Source: Agelas oroides
Lineage: Eukaryota > Porifera > Demospongiae > Agelasida > Agelasidae
Reading direction: 5' to 3'
NCBI GenBank assembly: GCA_949130485.1
Contig: OX422188.1
Location: forward strand, 8,540,443 to 8,604,442
Length of the DNA: 64,000 bases
Shown here: in pieces, positions 36,701-42,070 of the stretch
Layout: every line of letters begins with the position of its first letter
How positions within the stretch are numbered: position 1 is the first letter of the stretch
The notes under the pieces: model-generated
What the model was told of the DNA's origin: nothing
Database searches by the model: none
What the model saw: only the letters and a program-made list of their open reading frames with translations
Program-made: the position numbers and the translations under genes

Positions 36701-39012
36701 GCCATGTGCTGCCGCAGAATGAAGGGGTGCCGCCTGTGTACACATAGTTCAAAGTATTATCTTCTGAACTTCCCAGTTTTACCATTTGCATTGTGATAAA
36801 CATGTTTATGTGCAATCACTACAAAACAGTGGAACTAGTCCTTACGCATTCCCTCTAAAAATGAATGTAACTGGAATTAAACTCTGAGTGACAAAGAACA
36901 ATGGATCAACAAGCTTTCTCAGATCCTAAGAAGGCATGAATACCACTTCACCCTTTGACCACTCACTGTAAATCAAGCAATCAAGCAGAATTAAAAAAAA
37001 AATTGATCCAAGTTGCAAATGCCTCTGCATATTATAAGTGACACGTGTGTGACCACATAGCAATGTGTTCTTGGACAGACTACATTTACTGTTACTGCTC
37101 TAACAATGCAATAGTTTCCCCACATTCCGTTATTCTGTTGTTGCCTTGCCCTAAAAATACTCTGCCATTCATCTTGCTTGAGGTCCGTTAAATAAGAGTA
37201 AGTATGGAAAAGCATAAAAAGAAAACTGGAAACAGAAAACGGAATGGAAATTGGAAATGAAACCTAAACTACTATACAGTGCTCTTGCTTGTACTCAAAA
37301 TTATAGGGGTCTGGTCACATGCATGGTAGCTTCAACAGATGTATAGCTAGCCTATATCTAACTGTGATAAAGAGGAAGCTAGCCTATATCTAGCCGTGAT
37401 AAAGAGGAAGCTAGCCTATATCTAGCTGTGATAAAGTGATAAAGAGGAAGCTAGCCTATATCTAACTGTGATAAAGAGGAAGCTAGCCTATATCTAGCCG
37501 TGATAAAGAGGAAGCTAGCCTATATCTAGCTGTGATAAAGTGATAAAGAGGAAGCTAGCCTATATCTAGCTGTGATAAAGTGATAAAGAGGAAGCTAGCC
37601 TATATCTAGCTGTGATAAAGAGGAAGCTAGCCTATATCTAGCCGTGATAAAGAGGAAGCTAGCCTATATCTAGCCGTGATAAAGAGGAAGCTAGCCTATA
37701 TCTAGCCGTGATAAAGAGGAAGCTGACTTACAACCAGTGAGGGAAGGTCTGACAGAGTGAAAGAAAGGTTTGAAATACAAATGAATTCGAGTGGCTCCAG
37801 AGGGTGGGTATATTTTCAAGAGTTATGGTATTTCTCAAAAATAAGCCCACTTCACACACAATTAGTGAGTAATAAGCAAGAGTGCTTTGTTGCTTGGGTG
37901 TCTTCTGAACCATTTCAGACATTGTTTTTATATCTGCCAACTTGTGACTTTTTTGACCTATCTGAAAGACAGATTAATCTCGCAAGCCAGACCATTTCCA
38001 TTTCCGCTGCAGCGCTGATCACATATCGGATACACGAGTACTGTGGAAGGGTCTGGCTTGTGAGACTAAGCCAACAGTTTGTAAGCATAAGCAAAAGCAG
38101 ATGCAGCGCTCTTTGAACAAGCATGAATTGATGGTACAAAGGTTAAATAGCTGACACAAGCATGGTTTGGGAAGAAAAAATTGCCTGTGAAATAATGGAA
38201 TTATGGTACAAGTACACACACCTGTACAGGGAAACAGAAATCCAGGTGATGCTAACTGGTGATAATTGAAGCCGCATTGAGGCGAGAAATAAACAAAGCC
38301 AGCCAACTTCTATAATGACTGGCTGTGTTGAAGATATAGACATTGGTTGGTACTCTAAAGATGCGCTCTGTTGCCATCAAAAGCTCTGTGGATGCACAGA
38401 ATTTTAATTTGCATACCATGCGCATGACATGCAGCCTTTGAAACCAATTATTTACATTCCTTCATGGCACAGAAAGCTAGCCCAGGTTGTCCAGATGTAT
38501 TTTTCTCTCCTTCTTGCTGCTCCCACTGGAAATAAAGAAAAATACGCGAGAATAGGTGTACCACAGGCTTGGCAAATCATGGTACTTGGGAACGACATTC
38601 AGACTCAACCTTTTGCTGGAGGGAAAAATTGCTAGCATTTTAGCCACAGTAATGTTCTAACTTCAGAAATGTATCGACAGACAGCCTTTGTGTGCTCACA
38701 CTCAAAGAGATTTTCCAGAAGGTATAGCTACCATGGGATCACGAACACTGGGTATTCAACAGGAGGAGGATGGTTCTTCCTAGTGCAGTAGTGGTACAGA
38801 AAACCTGGTCGGATTCTGAGGTCTAGACTATATGCAATAGCCTGTACAGCAAAACTAGACGTATTGCATACGGGCATGAAGAACCGCCAGTTATTGATGA
38901 CCAAACTAGCTGTGTCCAAAATAATTTAGGCGGAATTCAGACTTACTTCTAATGTCTTGTCTTCTTCGGATCGTACTTCACTCATCTGCGTATCCGGATC
39001 TTCTTGCGCCAT
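3373..39012 (-). CDS. TRPA-like cation channel 1, 39 exons, 1712 aa
   Basis: This is the full span of a TRPA-family channel gene. I joined 39 minus-strand exons; all junctions keep phase and no internal stop occurs. Exon coordinates are in the part-entries below. Order in the protein: short N-terminus (1-22), ankyrin repeats (23 to about 1081), a pre-S1 linker (1082-1183), S1 (exon 33), an unusual repeat linker (1242-1313), S2-S5 (1314-1446), pore helix and S6 (1447-1508), a TRP-like helix LAVGD (1509-1531), a short linker and a Gln-rich coiled coil (1589-1712). The pore motif [10 protein letters not shown] and the LQWQ..GALAVF and NYLTGLAVGD stretches align with TRPA channels. Ordinary TRPA1 proteins are near 1100 residues with about 16 ankyrin repeats; this one is much longer because its ankyrin block is duplicated. 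The plasma membrane and tetrameric assembly are family knowledge. The ligand or stimulus cannot be read from sequence. Confidence 0.85.
3877..6033. mobile_element. Outer pogo/Tigger-like non-autonomous element (interrupted)
   Basis: It begins CAGTGAAACC at 3877 and ends GGTTCCACTG at 6033, an inverted pair, with TA on both sides (3875-3876, 6034-6035). Its body is interrupted by a second element at 3893-5640. It lies in the last intron of TRPA-like gene 1. No transposase frame is visible. Confidence 0.7.
3893..5640. mobile_element. Inner element nested in 3877-6033, TA target duplication
   Basis: The ends are CAGTAGAACCTCTCTTATCC and its near-complement GGATAAGGGAGGTTCTACTG. TA is duplicated at 3891-3892 and 5641-5642. 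The interior contains palindromic GACATTATTCACCAGTGAATAATGTC units (4283-4335, 4864-4925). It also has arms of the CCTCGTTCCCAGGC repeat family (4175-4270 and 5350-5447). Confidence 0.75.
6253..6423 (-). CDS. TRPA-like 1, exon 38: C-terminal linker
   Basis: 171 bases, phase 0. It encodes [20 protein letters not shown] and ends with [14 protein letters not shown] before GTAAGT. It follows directly on ARLQ of exon 37 and is conserved in gene 2 (45056-45223). Confidence 0.85.
6501..7100. mobile_element. MITE of the CCTCGTTCCCAGGC family
   Basis: It starts GCCTCTCATTCCCAAGC and ends GGCCTGGAAATGAGGC, an imperfect inverted pair. Its interior (6730-7020) is an inverted, diverged copy of 4985-5345. 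It lies in the intron between exons 38 and 37 of TRPA-like gene 1. Confidence 0.6.
7244..7939 (-). CDS. TRPA-like 1, exons 36-37: pore, S6 and TRP-like helix
   Basis: Exon 36 is 7754-7939 and encodes [20 protein letters not shown], the selectivity region with acidic YDDIF, then S6 ([19 protein letters not shown]). Exon 37 is 7244-7312 and encodes [16 protein letters not shown], the TRPA post-S6 helix. The pore carries Glu and Asp in the TGELDYDD segment where TRPA1 has a GD pair, consistent with a cation pore. Exon 36 is almost identical to its gene 2 counterpart at protein level. Confidence 0.9.
8124..8521 (-). CDS. TRPA-like 1, exon 35: S2-S5
   Basis: It encodes S2 ([20 protein letters not shown]), S3 ([15 protein letters not shown]), then [18 protein letters not shown] (S4) and [20 protein letters not shown] (S5). 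The LQWQ-GA-AV-W pattern and the F-LPFY end of S5 align with TRPA channels. The exon is 398 bases, phase 1 to phase 0. The gene 2 counterpart is nine bases longer before LQWQ. Confidence 0.9.
8608..8823 (-). CDS. TRPA-like 1, exon 34: S1-S2 linker of 6-residue repeats
   Basis: This is a symmetric phase 1-1 exon of 216 bases with acceptor TCCTAG at 8824-8829 and donor GTAGCT at 8602-8607. It encodes about ten units of (S/P)-(I/T)-D-(P/Q)-T-G, flanked by GPDGTG and GPEDCG. The DNA is an 18-base tandem repeat (TGGATCCAGTTTGATCTG-like, 8636-8811). By topology it lies in the extracellular S1-S2 loop. The Ser/Thr-rich repeats could be glycosylated, which is inference. The exon can be skipped without a frame change. 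Confidence 0.75.
9135..9699. mobile_element. MITE with TGGGGCGAGCCTGAGC ends, copy 1
   Basis: Terminal inverted repeats are TGGGGCGAGCCTGAGC and GCTCAGGCTTGCCCCA. The interior shares CCAGGGCAGCTA-like and CATGCATGG-like stretches with copies at 30232-30805 and 54238-54848. It has no coding capacity and is intronic. Confidence 0.75.
9780..9954 (-). CDS. TRPA-like 1, exon 33: S1 segment
   Basis: It encodes [18 protein letters not shown] followed by a hydrophobic helix ([20 protein letters not shown]) and LSPLEQT. HP..L.KW before S1 is a TRPA hallmark. It ends in phase 1 with GTAAGT at 9774-9779. Confidence 0.88.
10658..11552 (-). CDS. TRPA-like 1, exons 30-32: pre-S1 linker
   Basis: Exons: 11446-11552, 10765-10915, 10658-10703 (residues 1082-1183). 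The segment [20 protein letters not shown] followed by [12 protein letters not shown] matches the conserved TRPA stretch after the ankyrin domain (WKE, P-x-x-x-L-I-x-x-P). The end KTTHPLYHI precedes S1. Phases 2, 1, 2, 0 are continuous and the same in gene 2. Confidence 0.85.
11763..11799. repeat. (AAAC)n microsatellite
   Basis: About nine AAAC units followed by a few AAAT units; intronic. Confidence 0.9.
11936..12485. mobile_element. MITE ending TACCGTA..ACTCTGGTTA
   Basis: The left end TACCGTAGACTCTGGTTAAT and the right end TAACCAGAGTTTACGGTA are inverted repeats. AT-rich GCGCCTAATAA words repeat inside. The element ends ten bases from the donor of TRPA-like 1 exon 29 (12496). Confidence 0.7.
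12496..14947 (-). CDS. TRPA-like 1, exons 25-29: mid-region and last ankyrin repeats
   Basis: Exons: 14698-14947, 14177-14229, 13955-14053, 13790-13891, 12496-12632. Exon 25 (250 bases) encodes a helical non-ankyrin stretch ([16 protein letters not shown]...[18 protein letters not shown]) followed by a divergent repeat [18 protein letters not shown]; it ends in phase 1. Exon 26 (53 bases, [11 protein letters not shown]) restores phase 0. Exons 27-29 are ankyrin repeats beginning [28 protein letters not shown] and [14 protein letters not shown]. Exon 29 ends in phase 2 at [20 protein letters not shown] lies ten bases past its donor. Confidence 0.85.
15731..24355 (-). CDS. TRPA-like 1, exons 14-24: ankyrin block II
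   Basis: Exons: 24254-24355, 23479-23568, 22428-22523, 21199-21324, 20673-20771, 18537-18668, 18167-18298, 17648-17779, 17275-17409, 16739-16870, 15731-15808. They encode residues 451-868. The series restarts the pattern of block I: a 102-base exon ending SRDKRQ, a 90-base CTALHYAAN exon, then 96-, 126- and 99-base exons. Next come three copies of one exon type (132 bases, KHLVEHLV insert) interleaved with two of another (132 and 135 bases, [11 protein letters not shown] insert). The last exon (78 bases, [12 protein letters not shown]) matches gene 2 exon 14. All boundaries are phase 0. Exon 18 is base-for-base identical to exon 7 as far as I can read. Confidence 0.85.
16107..16141 (-). pseudogene. 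Relic of an ankyrin exon
   Basis: CATACATCAAACTTACCCTT followed by GCTG matches, with one difference, the start of the gene 2 exon at 52572-52670 including its donor. The sequence then degenerates and no TPLH-coding end is found. Confidence 0.45.
17136..17209. repeat. 74-bp near-perfect palindrome, copy 1
   Basis: TGACTTCTGTAT...ATACAGAAGTCA with 37-base arms, no loop and one mismatch; intronic, within the tandem duplication. Confidence 0.9.
18028..18101. repeat. 74-bp near-perfect palindrome, copy 2
   Basis: Duplicate of the palindrome at 17136-17209, carried by the tandem duplication. Confidence 0.9.
19431..19792. mobile_element. Repeat with CTCTCGAAAATACGCCCAC inverted units
   Basis: Four to five copies of CTCTCGAAAATACGCCCAC or its complement in alternating orientation (19431, 19487, 19516, 19693, 19755). 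A diverged copy lies at 37803-37870. Probably a MITE or nested MITEs; boundaries uncertain. Confidence 0.5.
19818..19843. repeat. (GAAT)n microsatellite
   Basis: About six GAAT units; intronic. Confidence 0.9.
21351..21490. repeat. 58-bp tandem repeat, about 2.4 copies
   Basis: GGTCTAGTTCCGGAACTACA starts at 21351, 21409 and 21467. It includes the small palindrome TTCCGGAA. Confidence 0.9.
22950..23313. mobile_element. MITE with AGCTACTATTTGAGGGCGGCGTCTATTCGAAG-type ends, copy 1
   Basis: Starts near TTTCTTCGATCAGACGCCG and ends near GGCGTCTATTCGAAGAAA, an inverted pair. The interior shares GACGGCTGGATAAGGTA and CAGCCGTGGAAA with the copy at 57522-57972. Confidence 0.65.
24477..24668. repeat. 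48-bp tandem repeat, four copies
   Basis: GTGATTACCATGAACCAATC recurs every 48 bases; copies are nearly identical. The period is a multiple of three, so both strands stay open, but no splice or start signal supports coding. Intronic. Confidence 0.9.
24995..36733 (-). CDS. TRPA-like 1, exons 2-13: ankyrin block I
   Basis: Exons (5' to 3'): 36632-36733, 36061-36159, 35309-35398, 34345-34443, 33843-33968, 33094-33192, 32011-32136, 29949-30047, 29681-29806, 28393-28491, 25797-25916, 24995-25093. They encode residues 23-450. Each exon is one ankyrin repeat: it begins with TPLHYAA or a variant directly after the acceptor, and most end in an SKDKDD-like turn before a GTATGG or similar donor. All are phase 0. 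The 126-base exons carry a nine-residue extension ending [10 protein letters not shown] and alternate with near-identical 99-base exons beginning [12 protein letters not shown]. That alternation shows amplification of a two-exon unit. Exon 12 (25797-25916) carries a seven-residue insert around EPAINKKEH. Confidence 0.85.
26461..26571. mobile_element. Palindromic MITE, 111 bp
   Basis: The left arm ATAGCATGGTTTCGAGTGCA is the near-complement of the right arm TGCACGAGAAATCATGCTAT; an inner pair is around AATTGCACGAGG/CCGAGTGCAATT. It lies just past the stop-side end of the Crypton copy. Confidence 0.65.
26630..28048 (-). pseudogene. Crypton-type tyrosine recombinase, decayed
   Basis: Three overlapping minus-strand frames together make one recombinase. 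The N-terminal part (28048 to about 27600, start [14 protein letters not shown]) contains a helical domain ([16 protein letters not shown]). The middle part carries the first catalytic Arg in QFGTRGRQEHH. The C-terminal part has HSTRK (His-x-x-Arg), ITGHKTEES and the tyrosine in LRDYDEND, giving the R..HxxR..H..Y set of Crypton and related eukaryotic enzymes. The reading frame is broken: single-base losses near 27600, 27428 and 27317, and a TGA at a position expected to be Trp near 27510. The copy therefore cannot make a full enzyme. It sits in the intron between exons 11 and 12 of TRPA-like gene 1, in the same orientation. Cryptons lack terminal inverted repeats, so ends are not defined. Confidence 0.8.
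28101..28283 (-). promoter_or_regulatory. 50-bp tandem repeats with CCAAT boxes upstream of the Crypton ORF
   Basis: CCAATCAGAGAGCTATTACA recurs at 28150, 28200 and 28250 (50-base period), with a degenerate copy at 28111. The array starts about 50 bases upstream of the Crypton ATG (28048). Each unit has one CCAATCA. A promoter role is inference. Confidence 0.5.
28911..29506. mobile_element. CCTCGTTCCCAGGC-family element with flanking direct repeat
   Basis: Starts GCCTCGTTCCCAGGCTCT and ends GAGCCTGGGAACGAGGC. Subterminal ACACTGTT/AACAGTGT and ACCAGGCTC are also inverted. A 14-base direct repeat AACACAGGGATTGC lies at 28911-28924 and 29493-29506, a likely target duplication. Intronic. Confidence 0.65.
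30232..30805. mobile_element. MITE with TGGGGCGAGCCTGAGC ends, copy 2
   Basis: Left end TGGGGCGAGCCTGAGCGAG; right end CTCGCTCAGGCTCGCCCCA. The best-preserved terminal repeats of the three copies. Intronic. Confidence 0.8.
31361..31786. mobile_element. Long-TIR MITE, 426 bp
   Basis: The two halves are inverted along most of their length: CACTACAAAAACTAC against GTAGTTTTTGCAGTG, TACTCCAGTTTCAGGG against CCCTGAAACTGGAGTA, and CACAATTCCATCAAGC against its complement. No coding capacity; intronic. Confidence 0.75.
32307..32952. mobile_element. Pogo/Tigger-like MITE with TA duplication
   Basis: Ends CAGTGAAACCTCA and TGAGGTTTCACTG; TA at 32305-32306 and 32953-32954. The same terminal CAGTGAAACC as the outer element at 3877. 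Intronic. Confidence 0.75.
34773..34955. repeat. Direct duplication of about 84 bp
   Basis: GCTGAGATTG..ATTCCTGTGGAACCACAAAA and the following bases occur twice, at 34782 and 34870; intronic. Confidence 0.85.
36184..36515. repeat. Interspersed repeat with AAATTTTCGTG words
   Basis: A/T-rich ends with TTTTCGTG..CAACTGCAAAATT words recur at about 13195-13690 and 50710-50885; interior GTGGCTGTCA and GGAGGTGTGG words are shared with the 13.4 kb copy. Boundaries uncertain; probably a diverged MITE family. Confidence 0.35.
37345..37724. repeat. 32-bp tandem array, about 11-12 units
   Basis: AGCTAGCCTATATCTAGCCG followed by TGATAAAGAGGA repeats with 32-base spacing. Some units are 41 bases because TGATAAAG is doubled, and these longer units recur at regular intervals, showing higher-order duplication. 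Located in intron 1 of TRPA-like gene 1. Confidence 0.9.
38947..39012 (-). CDS. TRPA-like 1, exon 1 (start exon)
   Basis: ATG at 39010-39012 is followed by 22 codons beginning [19 protein letters not shown], ending LE before a GTAAGT donor at 38941-38946. The start is chosen because the exon has a strong donor, ends in phase 0 to match exon 2, and parallels gene 2, whose protein begins MAQQDQQM. Intron 1 (36734-38946) holds the 32-bp tandem array at 37345-37724 and no other coding signal I can support. Confidence 0.75.
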
Positions 39013-39392
39013 ATTGCGCAGCAATCACATGAGACCCAGGCAGGCACTCTGCAGTGCCTCTTAATTTCTGGAGTCGTCGTCCAAATAGACTGGACCCAGA
39101 TAGCCTCGTTCCCAGGCTCCTCCGCTCCGGAACGCGATATTGAAGTTGTAACAAGCGGAGAGAGCCTGATATTTATTCTCACGTGAGAACCCTCAAAGGT
39201 AGAAAGAAAGACCTTAATTGCGCGTGGGCGTACACGAGACTCAGAACAGGGAAAAGAGCGAAGGTAACTTTACTACATGTATCTAGTTATCGGGGGTTGA
39301 ATATCATACACACTGAGCGTTGAACGCATAGTTGGTTGAACAACGTGCAAAACGTTGCCTTTCTGTTTTTGTCGATTACGTCATGTACGTGC

Positions 39393-40124
39393 CTAGTCTC
39401 GCAAGCCCGACCCACTTCCGCTAGAGAAGGGAAGGGTCTGGTTAGTCTCGTGCCCAGCCGGATATAACCTACGGAAAATCCGTCTGGTAAGATAAGGCGC
39501 ATTTCTTGGGCTTTTGCACACGTCAGCAGGGTTTGAATGCGGCTGGCGCTGACCATATATGGAAGTTCTTGCCTCTAAATGGCTTCAATTATCACCTATT
39601 AGCATCCGCACAAGCGCTAGTGCGCTAGTGGGCCGCTGGAGTAATTGGACATGCTACAATTTGATTGGCACGTTCAAATAACTCCGTCGAAATTAGAAAA
39701 GCCCAGGAATCCAGCCTTACCTTACCAGACGGACTTTCCGTAGGTATATCCGGCTGGTCACGAGACTAGGGTCTGGTGAACTGCGTGTGCAAGCCGTGTC
39801 CCACCGGAATGCAATTAGTTGGATGACGTAACCAGATTTCAAATAATGCACTCTTGAATTACCTGTTGCAGAGTAAGCACGCTCCCCGAGAAGTATAGTC
39901 GAAGTGTTTTTACAGCTCCTGCAGTAGCGGAAAAGATGCCCTAGCTCTCCTTGGCCGTTTTCAAGACTGCTATTGCTGCTCAAACAGTGACGTAATGCGT
40001 CATGTGACAAAATACTGCAATGTGATTGTACCGCACTGTACAGTGCGGCGGGACACGGCTTGTATACGCTGTTCACCAGACCCTCTCCCTTCTCTAGCGG
40101 AAGTGGGTCGGGCTTGCGAGACTA
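39393..40124. mobile_element. Inverted-repeat element with a second one nested inside
   Basis: The outer arms read TAGTCTCGCAAGCCCGACCC and its complement (39393-39440, 40070-40124). Inside, TCTCGTGCCCAGCCGGATAT (39446) is mirrored by ATATCCGGCTGGTCACGAGA (39746-39765). Confidence 0.65.
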
Positions 40125-40152
40125 GTACGTGCCAGGCTAGGCTACTAAGGCT

Positions 40153-40273
40153 TAGCCTCGAACCCAGGCTTTCCGTTCCGGATTCTGTCTCGCAGCTTTT
40201 GGAGAAAAATCGGAGATTTTTCTCCAAAAGCTGCGAGACAGAATCCGGAACGGAAAGCCTGGGTTCGAGGCTA
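40153..40273. repeat. Perfect 59-bp-arm hairpin, 3-base loop
   Basis: TAGCCTCGAACCCAGGCTTT at the left is exactly mirrored at the right; by reading, every base of the arms pairs around a GGA loop. It is one of the CCTCG..CCCAGGC family. Confidence 0.9.
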
Positions 40274-40479
40274 ACTAAGGCTAGGCTCTCCACGCGTGTG
40301 CATTTCGCGTTCCGGAGAGCCTGGGAACGAGGCTAGGACCCAGATGCAATTTATTTACAGTCTAGCCTCGTTCCCAGGCTCTCCCGGAACGCGAATTGTA
40401 CACGCGTGGAGAGCCTGGTACGTAGCATGACGTAATCGAAATCCAAAAACAGAAAGGCAACGTTTTGCACGTTGTTTAT

Positions 40480-40913
40480 CCTCGGTCCCAGGCCTCCCCC
40501 GTTTTACCTTCCGTTTGCGTTCACAATAATACACAGGAGCGGAAGGCCGGCGAAAAACGGGGAAGGCCTGGGAGCATTCATCACGTGAATGACGTCAGGT
40601 GGACGCGAGGTGGACGTAGGGGTGGGAGGGGTCCAACTGCCAAAACAACGCACAGGACCATCCGTTCGAGCGCTATACCGCGTTTTCGGACTCCAGACCT
40701 TAGCGTGATGGAAACTACTCGTCTTGACCGGTAAGAAACTCGCTTTCAAGTTTAGTACGTATGTATTTGAATATCGCCCCTCCCCCCTTGCGTCCACTCA
40801 CGTGATGAATGCTCCCAGGCCTTCCCCGTTTTTCGCCGGCCTTCCGCTCGCGTGTATTATTGTGAACGCAAACGGAAGGTAAAACGGGGGAGGCCTGGGA
40901 CCGAGGCTACACG
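40480..40913. mobile_element. Large inverted repeat with about 110-bp arms
   Basis: The left arm (40480-40590) and right arm (40797-40913) are near-exact complements. Each arm is itself palindromic (CCCAGGCCTCCCCCGTTTTA paired inside with AACGGGGAAGGCCTGGG). The centre shares GAATGACGTCAGGTGGA with 15945-15965. Confidence 0.75.
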
Positions 40914-41832
40914 TTGTTCAACCAACTAGAGAGCCTGGTATCTTTTTACGTAGGCATGACGTAATCGAAATGCGGAACCTTGGAATGCAATTAAGGTGAC
41001 GATCAACCACGCCGAAGGCTGTTGGCATAGTAAGCTATAATATTTCGAAAACCGTAACTGATATTTATATCAAACAAGTTACAGTCCAACAGCACATGAA
41101 CGAAATATATTGTTCGGAGAGAAATAAGCTTCTGTTTAAAAACGCCCCAACGCATTCGAACCAGCAATTAGCCGCACCGCTCGAACGCTTTTGCGCCAAA
41201 TTATTCGGCGACTGTAAAGAGTTCAATACTGAAATTTTTTCTTGCACTACTTCACGGTATTTACTAGGTCGGCACTTGAAGATATCTGGCGCTTTATGTA
41301 TACTTTTTGTAGGAATTTAACTACTTTAGGCGTAAGAAATGCGCTTCGGAGCGTAGAATCTTCAATTCAAGTCCAATTTTCGAGATTTCTTTACGTGCCG
41401 CCCTGCTAAATACACTGCGCTACCTGTACAACACAACAGAACACTGAAGAAACGCTTTCCTTGCCTTATATTTGGCGCAAGGATAAGCGATCTGCTTTCG
41501 AAATACGGCAAGGCCTCGAGCATCGCCAGTGAGTTTGGGGACGCGCGTTCGTGCAGCGTCCACAATAAATAATTATTGTGTACTACGTCAACTATAATTG
41601 TTTATGTAAACAATTGGCCCATGTATGCATTTCACAGGTTTCGAACCAGTTGATAGTCACCTTAAGTACCTTCGCTATCACGGTACCGATGGACCGTTTT
41701 AGGCTTGTACTCTTCTTGTCCTTACCTCGTTCGACCAAACGTGATGCGATACGCACGTCTGTAACACTAAAAGTCGTTCTGCAAAGCGCTTCTAGCAATT
41801 TTCAAAACTTCTATAGTGGAGTCACGTGCACA

Positions 41833-42070
41833 TGTAATGTAATGTAATGTAATGTTTTATTTTAGCAGGGAAGCCTCCTCAGCTGACAGCTGATTTTCAG
41901 GAGGGCCCTGCCTCACAAGTACAGGTACAGGGAAAATACAGTGTAAGCACAGAAGGAAAGAACAAAACATATCAAAACATATATACAAGAAGCAACATGT
42001 GTACAAATGACGTTGCAGTGCACGGGAAAAACCTAATCTAGATGTAACATGTAGGGTAGCACGTGCCAAC
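41833..42070 (-). mobile_element. LINE-like 3' end with (ATTAC)n tail
   Basis: Reading the minus strand, a region ending GAGGCTTCCCTGCTAAAATA runs into four ATTAC units. GAGGCAGGGCCCTCCTGAAA followed by a complementary GCTGAGGAGGC hairpin and a short tandem tail is typical of 3' ends of several invertebrate non-LTR elements. No reverse transcriptase remains. Confidence 0.35.

Noticed and set aside
37757..38116. 119-residue plus-strand frame
   Set aside because: It crosses repeat elements (CTCTCGAAAATACGCCCAC-like and GTCTCGCAAGCCAGACC-like) and resembles no family I know.
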